This document shows positions 34,603 to 47,577 of a DNA stretch of 64,000 nt, in pieces. Position 1 is the first letter of the stretch. The number at the start of each line of letters is the position of its first letter. Both the position numbers and the translations under genes were made by a program. The DNA is from Apoderus coryli. Taxonomy: Eukaryota > Arthropoda > Insecta > Coleoptera > Attelabidae. Below the pieces are notes generated by a model, which saw only the letters and a list, made by a program, of their open reading frames with translations, was not told where the DNA came from and ran no database searches. The stretch lies in the NCBI GenBank assembly GCA_911728435.2, contig OU452199.1, positions 16,440,860 through 16,504,859 of the forward strand. The letters run 5' to 3'.

Positions 34603-35688
34603 TTTTCTAAATGTCACGCTTAGTCAAAATTATATTATTTTTTCGTAACTATTTTCAATAGTTTATCCTTAAAAGGTAGGAAGTACGTTCAAAGAAGAAA
34701 ATTGTTCTCCTGCCTTTTCCATTATATAAATGTATCATGATTGGAATTCCACTTATTTGAACCATCCTGTAAATTAAAAATACATTCAGCATCACCATAA
34801 AACCTCGGAGACTGATCCTTTTTAGTTAATTTGTTTTTGTTTATTTTGCAAGTGAATTACGTATGGCTCTTTCGTTTTTTTATTTAGCAATTCCACACTA
34901 TTTTTTAGGTCATGATAGTGCGTAAGCTGAAAAGAATCCTTGTTATTTATGGGGGATGTTCCATGCTATTGGATACCTTATTCGGAAAATACCCTAAGGA
35001 GATGTAGTCTATGTGCGGGACGTCAGAACTGTACGACATTGAAATCCTCCTATACCAAGGATTTTTTGAAATTTACTGCAGAAGGAAAAGGTAATAGTCA
35101 TTTACGTAACGCATTGGCGTAGGCATATTGTGGATACATCAACTTAAACAATAAATTTTGAAATATTTATTAAAACTTGATAGCAGGAGTTTAATTGATT
35201 TGATATTATGAGTATAATCGAATATATACTTATAGTTATTTTACTGCCAGTTGGAACGCCAAACAAACATCTAGGCGGCGAAAATTAAAGAATGGACACA
35301 TAATTTTAATCTTTTTGTGTTTGTTTTATTATAACATTTAAAAAATATATAATATTATGGAGAAATATCGCCATATTAAAAATATATAGAGATATTTATT
35401 ATTTGAATAATAGCAATATTAAACAACACTAAATAAAACACCACAAACTCACCGAGGAACATAAATGGACTGATTCATAGCTTGTTAATATGCACTTTTT
35501 TCAAAGCAACGTTGAATAGCGCCATGAGTTTACGTCTTAGAATATCCTGTCAGGCAAAAATTTAGAATGTTGGTATCTTGATTAAAAATCAATATACTAT
35601 TTACTTAAATGTCAAACGATCGGTTAACCCCCGACAACTTAGCAACACTTTTAAGTGCAACTAAGTTTAGTTGTAGTTTTTGATATAT

Positions 35689-36680
35689 TAGCTTTATTCG
35701 GGTTCATACAGAACTGTTCTAGAACTGTCAGGAGTGTGCGCAGTTCAAATTTACTTGTTCGAGTTTTCTTGAACTGATTTAGAACGGTTCTAGAACCAGC
35801 AGTTTGCTGTTCGGGTTTGAAATAAAAAAGTCCGAAAACGGTTCTAGAACTGTCAGAATCGATCCATGCTGTTGGGCAAGAACTGATCTCTGACTGTTTT
35901 TGGAATATTTGCTACACATGCGCATGTCAATAAACGTGTTATTTATGTTTTTAGTTTCATTTTAACATATACTAAAAACGTACGTCTTATCACATCACAT
36001 AATATATATTATAAATATATTAGATGATTAAATGTTATATTATAATTAAATTTATCTATATTTAAAAAGGTGGACTACATTTATTAAAAAAAAACAATAT
36101 TACATATTGAAGAAGACAATGATAATTATATTAAACATTTGTATTTTGTCTTCATGAAATTTTTATGTTTTGTTAACTTATGTTCACTACCCATTTTGAA
36201 TGAAAATGAAAAATCCAAATGAAACAAAAAGAAAATGAATAGATACAATAAATGTTTGGCTCTTATTTTATTAAACTTTTTGAAGAAAACAATGATTTAA
36301 ATAATTTTGTGAAAATTTATTACACATCACATAACAATGGTTTCACCAACACAGTGGCTATCTGAAGAAGCCAGATGTACCATATTTTGTAAAATTATTT
36401 GAAAATATTTCTTGTTTTCTTCAAAAACTTGAAAATGAATTTTCATCAAGTAGAAGTCAAGACCCTCCAGATATTATTTTATTGTTTGTACATTAAAGTT
36501 AGGTTATATATTATTTATGTTTGGTATAAATGAAGATGAAGTGTTTGGGGTTTTCACAATTTTGAACAGTAATAGAACGGTCCGAGAGTTTTATCCAAGG
36601 CGCAACCAGTTCGGCACAGTTCTCAAACAGTTCGAGAACTGTCCTAGAACGGTTCTAATTTCCAAACCCGAATAAAGCTA
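35689..36680. mobile_element. TIR element with GTTCTAGAAC subterminal repeats
   Basis: TAGCTTTATTCGGGTT at the left is mirrored by AACCCGAATAAAGCTA at the right; the element is 992 bp. Palindromic GTTCTAGAAC motifs occur at 35716, 35787 and 35841, with GTCCTAGAACGGTTCT at 36641, all within about 200 bp of an end. The AT-rich middle has no coding potential. No clear target duplication was found, so the superfamily is unknown. Confidence 0.7.
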
Positions 36681-36695
36681 TCATGATACGGAAGG

Positions 36696-36811
36696 TATCG
36701 TGGTATCTCCCTCCTCTCCATCGCAGGAAAGGTTCTTGCAAGAATTTTGTCCAATCGTCTTCTCCCACTCTCGGAAGGATGCTTGCCGGAAACACAATGT
36801 GCAAAAGTATA
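36696..36811 (+). pseudogene. LINE reverse transcriptase fragment
   Basis: Reads YRGISLLSIAGKVLARILSN then RLLPLSEGCLPETQCAKV-stop. This is the conserved RT block in which NYRGISLLSxxGKxxARxLxxRL precedes LPExQCGFR in non-LTR retrotransposons. It directly abuts the TIR element ending at 36680. The sequence beyond 36811 no longer reads as RT. Confidence 0.7.
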
Positions 36812-36889
36812 ACTTTTGTAATGTGTTTTTAGACTTCGAAAGGAGAGAGAATGCATATCGATGGGACAGCGCACCTATATAACAGCCGG

Positions 36890-38140
36890 TAAACGGTGGT
36901 GATTGGGTATTGATTTTCTGCTCTAGGATCGGTCTGTTTAGCCATCTTAGAGTTCACAACATAAATCCCTGAGTTGGAATCATTCATACTTGTAAACGAG
37001 TGAAGGCTGATGGTTATTATGATATCTTGCAGTGCGTGTAAGTTTTTAAGGTGAGCGTGACATATTATTTTAAAGTATTATCATTTCTTCATTTTATTTA
37101 AGAATAACGACATCCTAGCCATTGGAAGACCATTTAGGGGTTAGTTATACAAGCTAAATACGACGCTTTGTTTGGTTGGAAAGTATAAAATATTCGCAAA
37201 AATATTTTAATATTATTTGTTAATATTATTATTAAAAATTGCGTGAATAAACATGATGTTTTTACAAATATGATTTATACACAAACATATTATACATTTT
37301 AATCATATTTATACTAGTTTGGGTATGCGGATATATTTTTATTTGCACAATAAGTTTCTTTTGTGCTCGCATGTAATTTAAAGTTTAAAGTAGAAACAAT
37401 TTTGTATCATAGCGGAGAAAAATACTGTATTTACTTCAACAGTAGATTCTGTTTAAATTAGCATACCCCTAATCTAATTTCAATGCAAAGAAATTGAGAC
37501 ATGATTCTACACATGACAGACATTAATTAATTCATTTCTCCTTTAGTACAAGCACGCCAGAATGCCATAGTCATGCCGAACCACAAATAATGTCGACCTA
37601 ATTTTATGCATGATATCATGATTATTTATAAATAAATGTGTGTAATTTTGTATTTTTGTAAATACTGGCATTGTTATTTGACAGAAGATAAGGAATATTA
37701 TACATTCTTGAAATCAGGAAAAAAGAACCTATCCGATGGAGTAAAAATTCATGGCAGTCAGAAAAAAAACTATGTTGATGATGTTTGAGAGAATAACAAA
37801 TGTCAGAATAAAAACAATGTAACTGCCACATTGTAGAGAAGAAAAAATTGGCCTGAGGATGTTTAAATATTTTGATAACTTGTTGAATAAATTAAATAAA
37901 AACAAAAATCTCAATTTTAAATTTTCTCCAAAAATCTTGAAATTGAAAAAATGTTTTTAAAGTTTGTCGATTGCATTTTGTTGGTCTGCAATTTTGCCGT
38001 ATTTAAACATACCCCCCATTATAATAAGCGAGATTGCCATGGTGGACCTGGTGGAATTTGAATCACCCTCTATACCGCGGCAATTAAGCTAATGGGATAA
38101 CTTTTATATTGAACAAACAAAAATATTTAACACAACAACA
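36890..38140. other. AT-rich intergenic DNA
   Basis: No supported gene. TTGGCCTGAGGATG at 37849 matches the first half of the hammerhead-like motif at 23683 (GCCACTGAGGATG), but no GAAAC half follows. Confidence 0.3.
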
Positions 38141-38149
38141 TGTTTTTGG

Positions 38150-38275
38150 CGATATCTAGTGTGAGCAAGCAATATGCCCGGTGAAGCAAAGTTAACAAAC
38201 GATGGCTGGACGAGAAGCAACAACTCCATCATGTCCTAAAACTTAAGGACTTGCTACATTATGTAACAAGCAATT
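38150..38275. repeat. Inverted partner of the 11219-11425 repeat
   Basis: GAAGCAAAGTTAACAAACGA and GCTACATTATGTAACAAGC correspond to the reverse complement of the 11.2-11.4 kb repeat. Confidence 0.55.
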
Positions 38276-38279
38276 CATT

Positions 38280-40560
38280 ATTAAACATATTTAAATTCGA
38301 ATATACAAACATTTTATCTAATAGTCTGCGATAATTTAAATTTTTATATTTTGATCATTCCGTTATATCTCAAAGCTTCTGAAGAATATTTTTTCTAGTG
38401 CTGTTGCAGAAATATGATGGAATATTCAAGTAAAAAAATATTCCTTACCAAAGGGGTACTGTTAGGTTATATCGCTCACAAAATACCTCGTTGTACAGTC
38501 AGTACAATAGTATTAATACAGACTGTAAATATTAGGCAACGAACTGTTGAGTTGTCCCAATAAAATTCGCATCAGCGCTGAAATTAACAGGTAAGTTTAG
38601 ACAATAACATCATCATAAAATAATTTTTAGATCAATCAATTAGAGTAAGAAATACGACAAATATATTAGATTTGATAATTTATGTATTTAGTTGCAAAGT
38701 ATAAAGCAAAGCGCTATTTTGAAATCCATAATATTGCAAATACTCACATGACATTATTTATTTCGACTTAAAATTTAATATTAGGTAATACCCGCACGTG
38801 GACTATTGGTATTACCGCATTTACTTGAGCCTTTACAACACCAAAAACGATTTTATGTTTCTGGACAGTTTAAACCTATAATTTAACCTAAAACTTCAAC
38901 TCTAACATATCATTCAAATTATTATACGAGTTGATACTTATAAGATTAAGGGGATTTGAATAAAAACACCCCGCTGTGTCTAATCCAAAATCCGCCACAA
39001 CCAACTATGCATGTACAATAAGTTGACCCAAAACCCAAAACTCTATTCGAAAGTCGTGCCGTGTGTGTGTCCGGGAAACTCCCCGCTGAGCAACTTTTCA
39101 CTTCGGTGGCCATTGGGACCTTTTCTCTATCTCACTTCAGGCAGTGGCGTAGGAGAGCAAACCAGGCAAAAATACACAATTTTGAACTACGAACTATAGG
39201 ATTCTTGGATTAAGTTGAATAAAAAAACAACTTACAGAACAAAATCAACGTTTGATTTAAGCGTCTTAAGGGATTTAAAAATTCTACTAATCAGGCTTGT
39301 ATACTGATGTAAAATTAAAAACAGACAATGGTTCAGAAAACACATATACACAATTAACATTACAAGTATTAAAAAACACATAGAAACAGTTACACAACAA
39401 TAATAATGATAAATAAATTCTGATATTTATTCACATTTATTTTAAATTAATACCAACATTTTACCCTTTACGTATTGTGTTGTTTCCTAGTTTTAGTACC
39501 CTAGTACCAAACAGAGCCCATCATGTTGTATTATCAACACATAGATGCGCTATTGTAATTGGTATTTTTTAGCAGACCAAGCCTTTTAAAATTTCTCTGT
39601 TGGGCCGCTATAGTGAATATCACAGTGCATATTAACAATAGATGTCGCCAAATACATTTCTCTTACAACGCATATCTGTGTAGGTATATACTCGTATTTG
39701 TCACATCTAGATCGACAGTTTGGCTGTTAATTAACACAAAACATACCCTTTTAGAATACGAACTGCAATGTTAACGATCTAGACTATAAGAAGCGCAATC
39801 TATTGATGTGTCGTATACTCATAAATTAGTTTTGGCGGGAAATTTAAAATAATATTAGTGCGGAATATTTCCAATAAATTTAAATAGTTACTTATTCTGA
39901 TGCAACTATTAATTGTAGTTTTTCGCAGCACCTAAAATTAAAGGCCATACAAGTAGTGAAAATGATTGTTCAGGGGCGGGTTCTAACTTTTTATTCTTGT
40001 ACATTTTCGTAAATTTGAGTGAAACGTATGATAAAACTAAATTTTTTACATAAAGTATTCTAAATATAGGTACTATACAAAGACCTTAATAATACAGGAG
40101 ACCACATTGTTTACGTTTTCAGGGTTAGCAAACATCGTCCCTTCCTTTATTTATCCTAATACAAGCATTGCCAGACTTACAAATGTATTTGGAATATCTT
40201 TAAATTTTTGTCACAACAAATAAAAAATGAGTGATGTCAATAATTATTTGTAACTAGGATGTTAATAAAAAAATTTATTACTATACTTAGGTTATAAATT
40301 AGTTCATTTTAAGATTAAATTGTACAAAACGGGATAATTATTTTATTTTAGGAATTATTCTCATAGTAAAATAAAAGCGCACTACGGCAACATCGTTTAC
40401 AACTTTACGCTTCTTGTACGACAGAACACGGCGTTATGAATGAAATTATAGTTTGCGACGTTGACGTTGAGAAACACTCATGTCATTATCGCTTTTCATC
40501 GTTTTTTGAAGTATTTTCCTGTTTTGCGATATTCTTGTGTGTGTTCTTTTAAACTTTAAA
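38280..40560. other. No gene recognised; region upstream of the THAP gene
   Basis: AT-rich with a GC-richer patch at 39050-39150. Open frames 39011-39199 and 39559-39774 (plus) have no recognisable domain. The last 150 bp before 40577 would hold the THAP-gene promoter, but I see no decisive element. Confidence 0.3.
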
Positions 40561-40576
40561 TATTTATTGAATAACT

Positions 40577-42065
40577 ATGGTTCGTGGTTGTGTAGTTTGT
40601 GGAAAAGTGGATAGTTTATTTCCAGATTTAACTTTTCACAGGTAAGTGTGGTTATGTTTGGAAATTTGTTTGTGTTTGGTGTTAGTTTACACAGTGGCGG
40701 GGTTTGTTTGATATGAGAAATTTGTTACATTTTTATTTCTATTAAATTATTAGTAACAAAAGCAAACAGATATTTTCTGAAAATAATGGTGGTTCATTTA
40801 CGCCCAACAATGTAACCGCTTAGTAATTCAAAGCAGCATTAAAGAAGTGGTAAATCTACGTAGGATATTACCTCCCTAGCTCTGTAGTATAAGGCTGATT
40901 ATAGCCTTTTTACATTAGGTACTTATATTGTATTTTTTAAATTAGGTTTCCTCAGGAACCGGAAAAACGAAAACTCTGGTTTTCTTTAGTTGGCATTGCT
41001 AAAGGACCACTTTTGCCAAAAAATCCATGGTTATGCTCGGATCATTTTTTCCCAGAGGATCTGGTAACGAAATCTAAGGGAGCAAGATTTGTTAGAAAGG
41101 GTGCAAATCCTCGACGGTGTGAAGGTGTTTTATTTTTGGATGATGCATCCACTAGGTAAAAAATATTTATAATTATATTTATTATATTATAATAATAATT
41201 TATATTCTTCTAGCTCTGACTCAACCACAGATGTTAGGTCTGTGGACTCATTTGTTTTTGGAACACCTCCAATACCGAAAGAATATCCTAAGTAAGTTCT
41301 GTTATTATTAATTTTTGGATGAAATTAAACTAGCTAAGTAGGTATGTGCATTCACCGCATTTATGTCCATTTTTAGAATTGCTCAGCTATTCTTAGAAAA
41401 AACTATTATGGAGTCCACTGTTTCAACCGCTAATAGGGGGTCCCTAATCAAAAGGTTTCCTTTATAAAGGCTTTTTAATATTTTGATATATTGAGTTAAT
41501 ACATATTTTAGGTCTGAAAGTATAATTGTTAAATCTATTCCTGGCACCTCCAGAGCCAGTTTCATTAGAAGCCAACAAGGGTTCAACCAGTTCTGTGACA
41601 GAAACTGCATCAGAAGCAGGAGAATCCCATTCTGATATAATTGAAGCCCCTGTAGCTAGTGGAAAAATTGGAACTAAAAAGAGGTAGGTATTACACCAAC
41701 ATGTTTCAGTAGCGGGTGATATAAAGGGGCTGAAGCTAAATGTTGGTATATTTGGTACATTATTCAAATTTACATTTTATCGTTATGAAATTTTGATATT
41801 TGTTCATAAAAAGCTCTTTTTTTTAGTATAATTTACCAGGGGCTTGATATTTTTTAGGAAAAGGCGGTATCCTGGTGATATGGATAGTAGTGACTTTTCA
41901 ACCCCTACTAAGAGAAGAAAAAATATAGGAATTTTAAAAAATAAAATAACGTGCCAAAGGAAAAGAATACACACCTTACAAAATCAAGTTAGACGACTTA
42001 AAATCCGCGTAAAATCATTAAAAGATCTATTGATAGTTTTAAGGAACAAATCACAGATATCGTGA
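40577..42065 (+). CDS. THAP-domain protein with C-terminal coiled coil
   Basis: Exons: 40577-40641 (MVRGCVVCGKVDSLFPDLTF), 40946-41155 (FPQEPEKRKLWFSLVGIA, NPWLCSDHFFPEDL), 41214-41291, 41377-41454, about 41512-41683 and 41858-42065. The first three introns have good GT/AG sites and all exons keep phase 2. Together exons 1-2 form a C2CH THAP finger (CVVC, CSDHF, conserved FP and W). A Ser/Thr-rich linker (SVTETASEAGESHSD) leads to a basic coiled coil (KNKITCQRKRIHTLQNQVRR, LKIRVKSLKDLL). This order is the N-terminus of THAP9/P-element-type transposases; their catalytic part is absent. A one-base shift between RSESIIVKSIPG and PPEPVSLEAN in exon 5, and a weak exon 4 donor (GTTTCC), may mean decay or a missed splice site. 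Length is about 270 residues. Confidence 0.75.
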
Positions 42066-42080
42066 AGCTGGCGAAAAAAT

Positions 42081-42357
42081 CAGAGGCGATTTTAATGCCA
42101 AAGTAGGAAGTACACCACGAGAGGATATTACCGGTATATACGGATTAGGTACAGCAAACGATAGAGGAGACCGGCTAGTTCAGTTCTGCCAGGAACATGA
42201 TTTCATTGTCTCAAACACCTTTTTTAAACTTCCAAATAGAAGGCTCTATACGTGGACCTCTAGCGCCCATACCCCTGAAAGAATTATTCGCAATCAAATA
42301 GACTTTATACTTATTAAAAAGCGATACAGAAACTGCATAAAGTCTGCAAATACATAA
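42081..42357 (+). pseudogene. LINE endonuclease fragment
   Basis: Continuous frame: RGDFNAKVGSTPREDITGIY, GLGTANDRGDRLVQFCQEHD, SNTFFKLPNRRLYTWTSSAH and PERIIRNQIDFILIKKRYRN. These are conserved blocks of the apurinic-type endonuclease of RTE/CR1-like LINEs (GDFNAKVG, RRLYTWTSP, RNQIDYIL with catalytic Asp). No ATG, no RT downstream. It begins 16 bases after the THAP gene stop, so its insertion may have cut off that gene's 3' part. The RT scrap at 36696 could be from the same family. Confidence 0.8.
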
Positions 42358-43378
42358 TTAATTTGTATGTTCATAGTAATTATTATGTATTATCATTGTG
42401 TATAATTTAATATATGTAGCTAAAAATAAACTATTGAGAATAATGTGCCTTTTTTTATTTCCTGACTTGCTATTTGTAATGCATAAAATGATGTTAAAAT
42501 TAGATTATCTTCAAATTATACATAAATATATTAATTTAAGTATCGTTTTTTCGATATACGAAATGAAGGTTTTTCAGCTATATCAAGAAATACCTACTAC
42601 CTACTACAAAGAAAGATTAACAGACTTTCTTAGCGAATACCTTATACATATTAATATTTAAATTATTTTACTGAAAAACTCATTCCAATTAAATATCGAC
42701 TAAATTTCAGTTTCAAAATAAGTTGAATAGCGGTTAAATTCTCGGCACGTTGGCTTTTTAATGTATGCTCTTAATTATATATTATGTATTGTATTATACA
42801 TAGTTCAAAAACAGTCAGCGATCAGTACGCCACTGGCTGCAGCACGCATACCGGAGATTACAACGTTGCCAATGAGCAACTTGAAGGCGACAAGGATAAG
42901 TCTTTCTCTCTCTTACACATTACTTGTTTACAAGTAATGTTGGCTCGTGTTTGAAAGCACGTTATCAATGAAATATTTTGTCTCCTGTGTTACTAAGGTC
43001 TTTGGTACTATATTATATAATATATTATATTATAATGTAAAAAAATATATATATTTATATTCAAAAGAAGAATGGATATACCCACATACCTTCCACTGGA
43101 CTGTTAAAACAACAAATCTCCATGAGGCAGCTTGGCCTAGTTACGTTCTTGGAATATTCTTTCTATGTGCTAGGGCTAGGCATGTCATCGATGACCATGG
43201 GGTAACTTATACTAGGGTCACCGACGGATTCCTTTGATGTGGTAGGTCCAGTACTTATGGCTATGTCTCAACTGGAGGGTTCCACCATTCTTCATTATGG
43301 ACCAGGTGCGTCCTCCATAAATTCAATTATTTCATAAAAACATGTACACCATTTAATAGAGGTGCGTTGTTTTCTTAC

Positions 43379-43640
43379 CTATATTAAGATGTAATATTGG
43401 TGTTGCATTCCATTTAAGGACTCTTCGACACCCAAACTGTAAATCATCCGGAACAAAATGTTTAGCACACACTAGATAACTTTTATGTAGTTTATCAAAA
43501 GGAATGATAAATAATTATATTTATATTTGCCAACCACTTTATTAGCATTTCTGGTTCTTTATTAGGGTTCTGAAATCGGAAAAAACTACCATTCTTAGTC
43601 TCACAGTTGGGAACACAACATTTTTTTCGCCGGTCGAACT
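43379..43640 (-). pseudogene. THAP-domain exon with a frameshift
   Basis: The minus strand reads RRKKCCVPNCETKNGSFFRF, QNPNKEPEMLIKWLANIN, then after a one-base shift near 43500 FDKLHKSYLVCAKHFVPDDL and RRVLKWNATPILHL, ending at a GTAAGA donor (43378). All C2CH ligands (CCVPNC, CAKHF), the FxF segment and the conserved Trp of a THAP finger are present. No downstream exon could be found towards lower coordinates. It lies about 1.3 kb from the THAP gene at 40577-42065, on the opposite strand. Confidence 0.65.
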
Positions 43641-44099
43641 TCTCCAGCAAAAAGAGCCATAATAATTCAAATTGCAATTTGTATGCACTGTTTTCAATTA
43701 AACAAACTTTTAAACGCACTCTTTTTTCAAACTCTTAACGCAAAAAATTAAAATAAGACTTGAAATTATGCCACAACCTTTTGTGGGAAATACCATATAT
43801 TTTGTGGGAAATACCAAAATATTTTAAACATAAAATGTTTTGTGATTTTAAAATGAAAAATTTTTTTGGCAACACCTCGATAGGAAGTCAAACTAAACTT
43901 AGTAGAACAGACAGTTTTCTTCACTTTTCGTTTGCAGCGCCTCTCGTGACTGTTCGCATAGTTAAAAACAGTGTCCCACTCCCTGCCATTTAAGTTATTC
44001 TTCTAAGGGGGTATGTTTTGTGGCTGTAACTACTAACCAATCACCACTGATGAGTCCTGGATCGACGAAAATATAGTTGGCGTATAATATGAGGTTTCC

Positions 44100-44400
44100 A
44101 ATATGATTATATTATTATTTTATTTAATTTCATACAGTTTATCATTTTTTCGACACCCGTAATAATACACCTCTATGCCAATAATCCGTTTCATAATGAG
44201 ATCGATTATGATACAGATTTTTCATAACGATACAGATTTTTAACCATATATAGAGACATCGCATTAACCATACGAAACTCACCTTCAGCTCGTTTCGTAT
44301 CCCGGTTAATGCTCGTGTATTAATAACCATCATTACATGATCGTTGCATAATATACTATTATATAAAAATAATTAGCAAAGGTAGCATACGGTCTTATTA
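44100..44400. repeat. Diverged repeat sharing a tail with the 32.3-kb region
   Basis: TCATTACATGATCGTTGCATAATATACTATT matches TCATTTCATGGTCGTTGCACAATATACTATT near 32345 apart from a few substitutions (pieces quoted: GATCGTTGCATAATATACT). No coding potential is visible. Confidence 0.35.
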
Positions 44401-44972
44401 ATTAATGAATTAAAGAATCGCTCTAAAATTATTGTTTTATTTTTTTATACCGTGTTCAAAGTCGACACATCTTCCCCCTTTGTTTAATAAAGTCATGTAT
44501 CTAGTTTTTTTTAATATACAAATACTGTTTTATATTTTCATTAGAAACAAATTATTTCCATCAAAGTCTAATAATGTGCTAAAAATAGAGTTTATTTGGC
44601 CAATTTAAACCATGCCACTGGAATTACTACCATTGAATCGTAACTAACATTGCAAGATTGAATTGCATATAATAATATGTTTATGTAAACGGGACCGCAC
44701 AGGTAAAGAGGAAATACTAGGAGTGTTGTTTCGCATTTATTTTTTTATACATTTCTAGCGTAGAGATTGATGAGAGAGCACACACATACATTTAATTTTA
44801 ACAAGTTTACATTGATAAATAAAAGTATAAAAATTAACTGCCAAAAAGATGTAATTTTTGGGTCTCATTGCTTGTCTTAAATATTGTTGCCAAAGTACAG
44901 GAGTGCTGGTAAACTTGCGTTTGTTTACACTTTTGTTTTCTTGGATGTATCTTACGCTGTAATATGCTATGC

Positions 44973-45485
44973 ACAAGGTGGCTCGAAGCCTCATCACTGG
45001 GATCTCGAAATCCGAAAGAGAATCAAGGTTGGCTAAATTGAGGCAAAGTTGTGCATTTATCAGCCCCACAATTTGCTGAAGATTAGTTCAGATATTTGAA
45101 AAAAAAACCGAAAATTTAGTAAATCGTTTTTTTTTACCTAGCTCCATTTACGAACGAATTTTAAAATAAATTGCACATTGCACAAGCTGATGATAGCTGA
45201 TCAAAGATGGAACGTCAGATGCCAAAATTAATATCATTGGATAAAACGGGAAAAGTGACAACGTGAATGTGCTATTTATTTTAAAATTCGTTGATAAATG
45301 GAGCCAGGAAAAAAAATAATACAATTTACTAAAGTTTTGTTTTTCTCCGGATATCTCCGGAACTACTCGGAATTTTACAACTTTAGCAACGGCGAATTGT
45401 TGGGCTCATAAATGCGCAACTTTGCCTCAATTTAACCGACTTTTCGACATCCCACTGATGAGGCTCGAATTCAAGCCACCCTGTA
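44973..45485. mobile_element. Palindromic element with AGGGTGGCT ends
   Basis: AAGGTGGCTCGAAGCCTCAT at the left is mirrored by ATGAGGCTCGAATTCAAGCC then ACCCTG at the right. The arms also share TTGAGGCAAAGTTG.GCATTTAT and ATTTTAAAATAAAT. The arms are about 220 bp and diverged, the centre is about 70 bp, and nothing is coding. Confidence 0.7.
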
Positions 45486-45800
45486 TATGTACAGGCTTAT
45501 ATATAATAAATAAAGGTAACTTTCATAATAACTTCCTAATCCCTAAATTGTTTAAATTAGGGAGAAATTAATAATATTATGTATTTTTATAACAAATTGA
45601 TGACCTCAGCAAAAAATGTCTCGTGCAGCCGCTCGCCAAGATTATATCATCAAATTTCACTCATAGCTTAAAAAAACTGAAGCAAATTTGATTTTTTCTC
45701 GGAGTCGTCTCAATTTAACTGTGTTTTGTTTATGAAAATAATTCACATCATCTGAATTTTTGATGTCAGCCTGCTATGAATGTTTTTCAAGATATATCAA

Positions 45801-46869
45801 TATACATGGTGGCCCATTAGTGTGTGGGCGGAAGATATCTCAAGATCTATAAGCGATAGACAAAAAAAACCCTTTACAAAAATTTTAGGAACTGAAGAGA
45901 TCTACAACTCAAAAATGTTTTTAATTATACAGGGTAGTTCACAAACGCGGAGAAGACCAAATTTGCATTTTCTTGGTGCGACACCATGTATATTTTAACA
46001 TGAATAAATACCGCACTAAAAGACAAGAACAATGATATAAGGGTTGGCACGCCTAGGTTCAGTAGTTTTTGAAATATTTGTAAATAAGGGTTAATTTTTT
46101 TTAATATTTCCAAAGAAAAAATTGTAATCAAAAATCGCAAATTTTGGCTTTTTATTTATTTTTTTTAAGTTAAACAAAAAAGTTGAATTACACCTTTAGT
46201 TTAATAATTTACAAATAGACGCTCTTAGAAAATATTTTTTTTTTCACCACTTGCGAATTTTGTCGGGAATTTTCCTTTTTTTTTAATAATTTTTTATGAA
46301 AAAACGGTTAGCCTTAAGCTCATGAAATGATATCAATAAAGATTATAGGAAAGATATTTCTCGAATCTAAGCAGATATACAGGGTGTGCCATTGAACATT
46401 TTCCCATAAAAATACAATTTAGAAAATGTGACCACCCTGAAAAATTACAAATCACATGTTTATAAAATCCAGTAAAACGGAGAAAAGAGAAAAATTTAAA
46501 TGGAACTACCACGAAAAATTGCTTTGTTTTTTGTTTCTGTACTAACAACAACGCCTTAAATTTATGCCAAAATTGACACTTATTTACAAGTATTTCAAAA
46601 ACTACTGGACCTAGGCATGTCAACCGTATGTTACTTATGTTAAAATATACAGGGTGTCCCATTAATAAAATGAAACTTTTGTCTGTAGCGCACTTCTGAA
46701 CTACCCTGTATAATGAAAACCATTTTTGAGTTGTAGATCTCTTCAGTTCCAGAAAATTTTGTTAAGGATTTTTTCGTGTAAGTATAGGAATACATAATAT
46801 ATTCAGATCTATAAGGATATAGATCTGGATATATCTTCCGCCCACACACTAATGGGCCACCCTGTATAT
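45801..46869. mobile_element. 1.07-kb palindromic element, ACAGGGTGGCCC type
   Basis: GGTGGCCCATTAGTGTGTGG at the left is mirrored by CCACACACTAATGGGCCACC and CTGTATATA at the right. Arms of roughly 450-500 bp share CAAAAATTTTAGGAACTGAAG-like and AACTACCCTGTATAAT blocks. A related single arm lies at 9310-10090. The open frames are arm shadows; no transposase is visible. Confidence 0.75.
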
Positions 46870-47388
46870 ACAGTATGTCCATTACTACTGAGAATGTAGT
46901 TAAAAATCAAACTAAAATGGAGTTTAGTGTGCACTAAAATATTTTTTCATCTTGAACTTCAAAAGTGTAGTACTGTGTTTAATGTTTGCAGGCAATCAGG
47001 CAATTTAAACAATACTTGCTTCTGTGGAGGAAATATTCTTGCGATTTGACTTTTTATAATAACATTTAACCACATTAGAAGATCTTGAAGAACAGGAACA
47101 GCGCAATTGATGTGATGGCGAGAATTGAATAAATTTAACAAATATTTTAATGTCGTTAAGTGTTATTTGGTGGGATGGTTGGGAGGAGGGCGAGGTGTGA
47201 AAAAAATGAGCTCAGCTCTCTTTGAGGCCAAAGCCTAAAATTTACTACGATTAGTCTCCAGATTAGAATGAATCTCATACCGTGACCTTTACACTAATTT
47301 AAAGTAAAAAGTTTATTTTAAAAAGTGATATTAGTATTAAATGATGACATTTTTAATCAAACTTAGTTTGGGGGTGTTAATCGCTACA

Positions 47389-47403
47389 AAAAAAAAAAAA
47401 AAA
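47389..47403. repeat. Poly(A) tract
   Basis: Fifteen consecutive A residues on the plus strand, possibly a retroposition scar. Confidence 0.6.
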
Positions 47404-47577
47404 CACACCAAAAAGGTGTTCCGCTGCTACTATGTTGCCGAACAGAATACAGACCGTCCAATCTCTTCTTATTTTGTGTGCCCGGGTTTTACTCAATTTT
47501 TAGGGAATTGCTACCACACTACTCTATTAAAAATAAAAACATCGGTTGTGCGTCCCCAAAACTTTTCCCACAAGATA

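Noticed and set aside
45780..46882. Several ORFs on both strands that resemble each other
   Set aside because: They are the two arms of the palindromic element read in opposite directions, not a duplicated gene.
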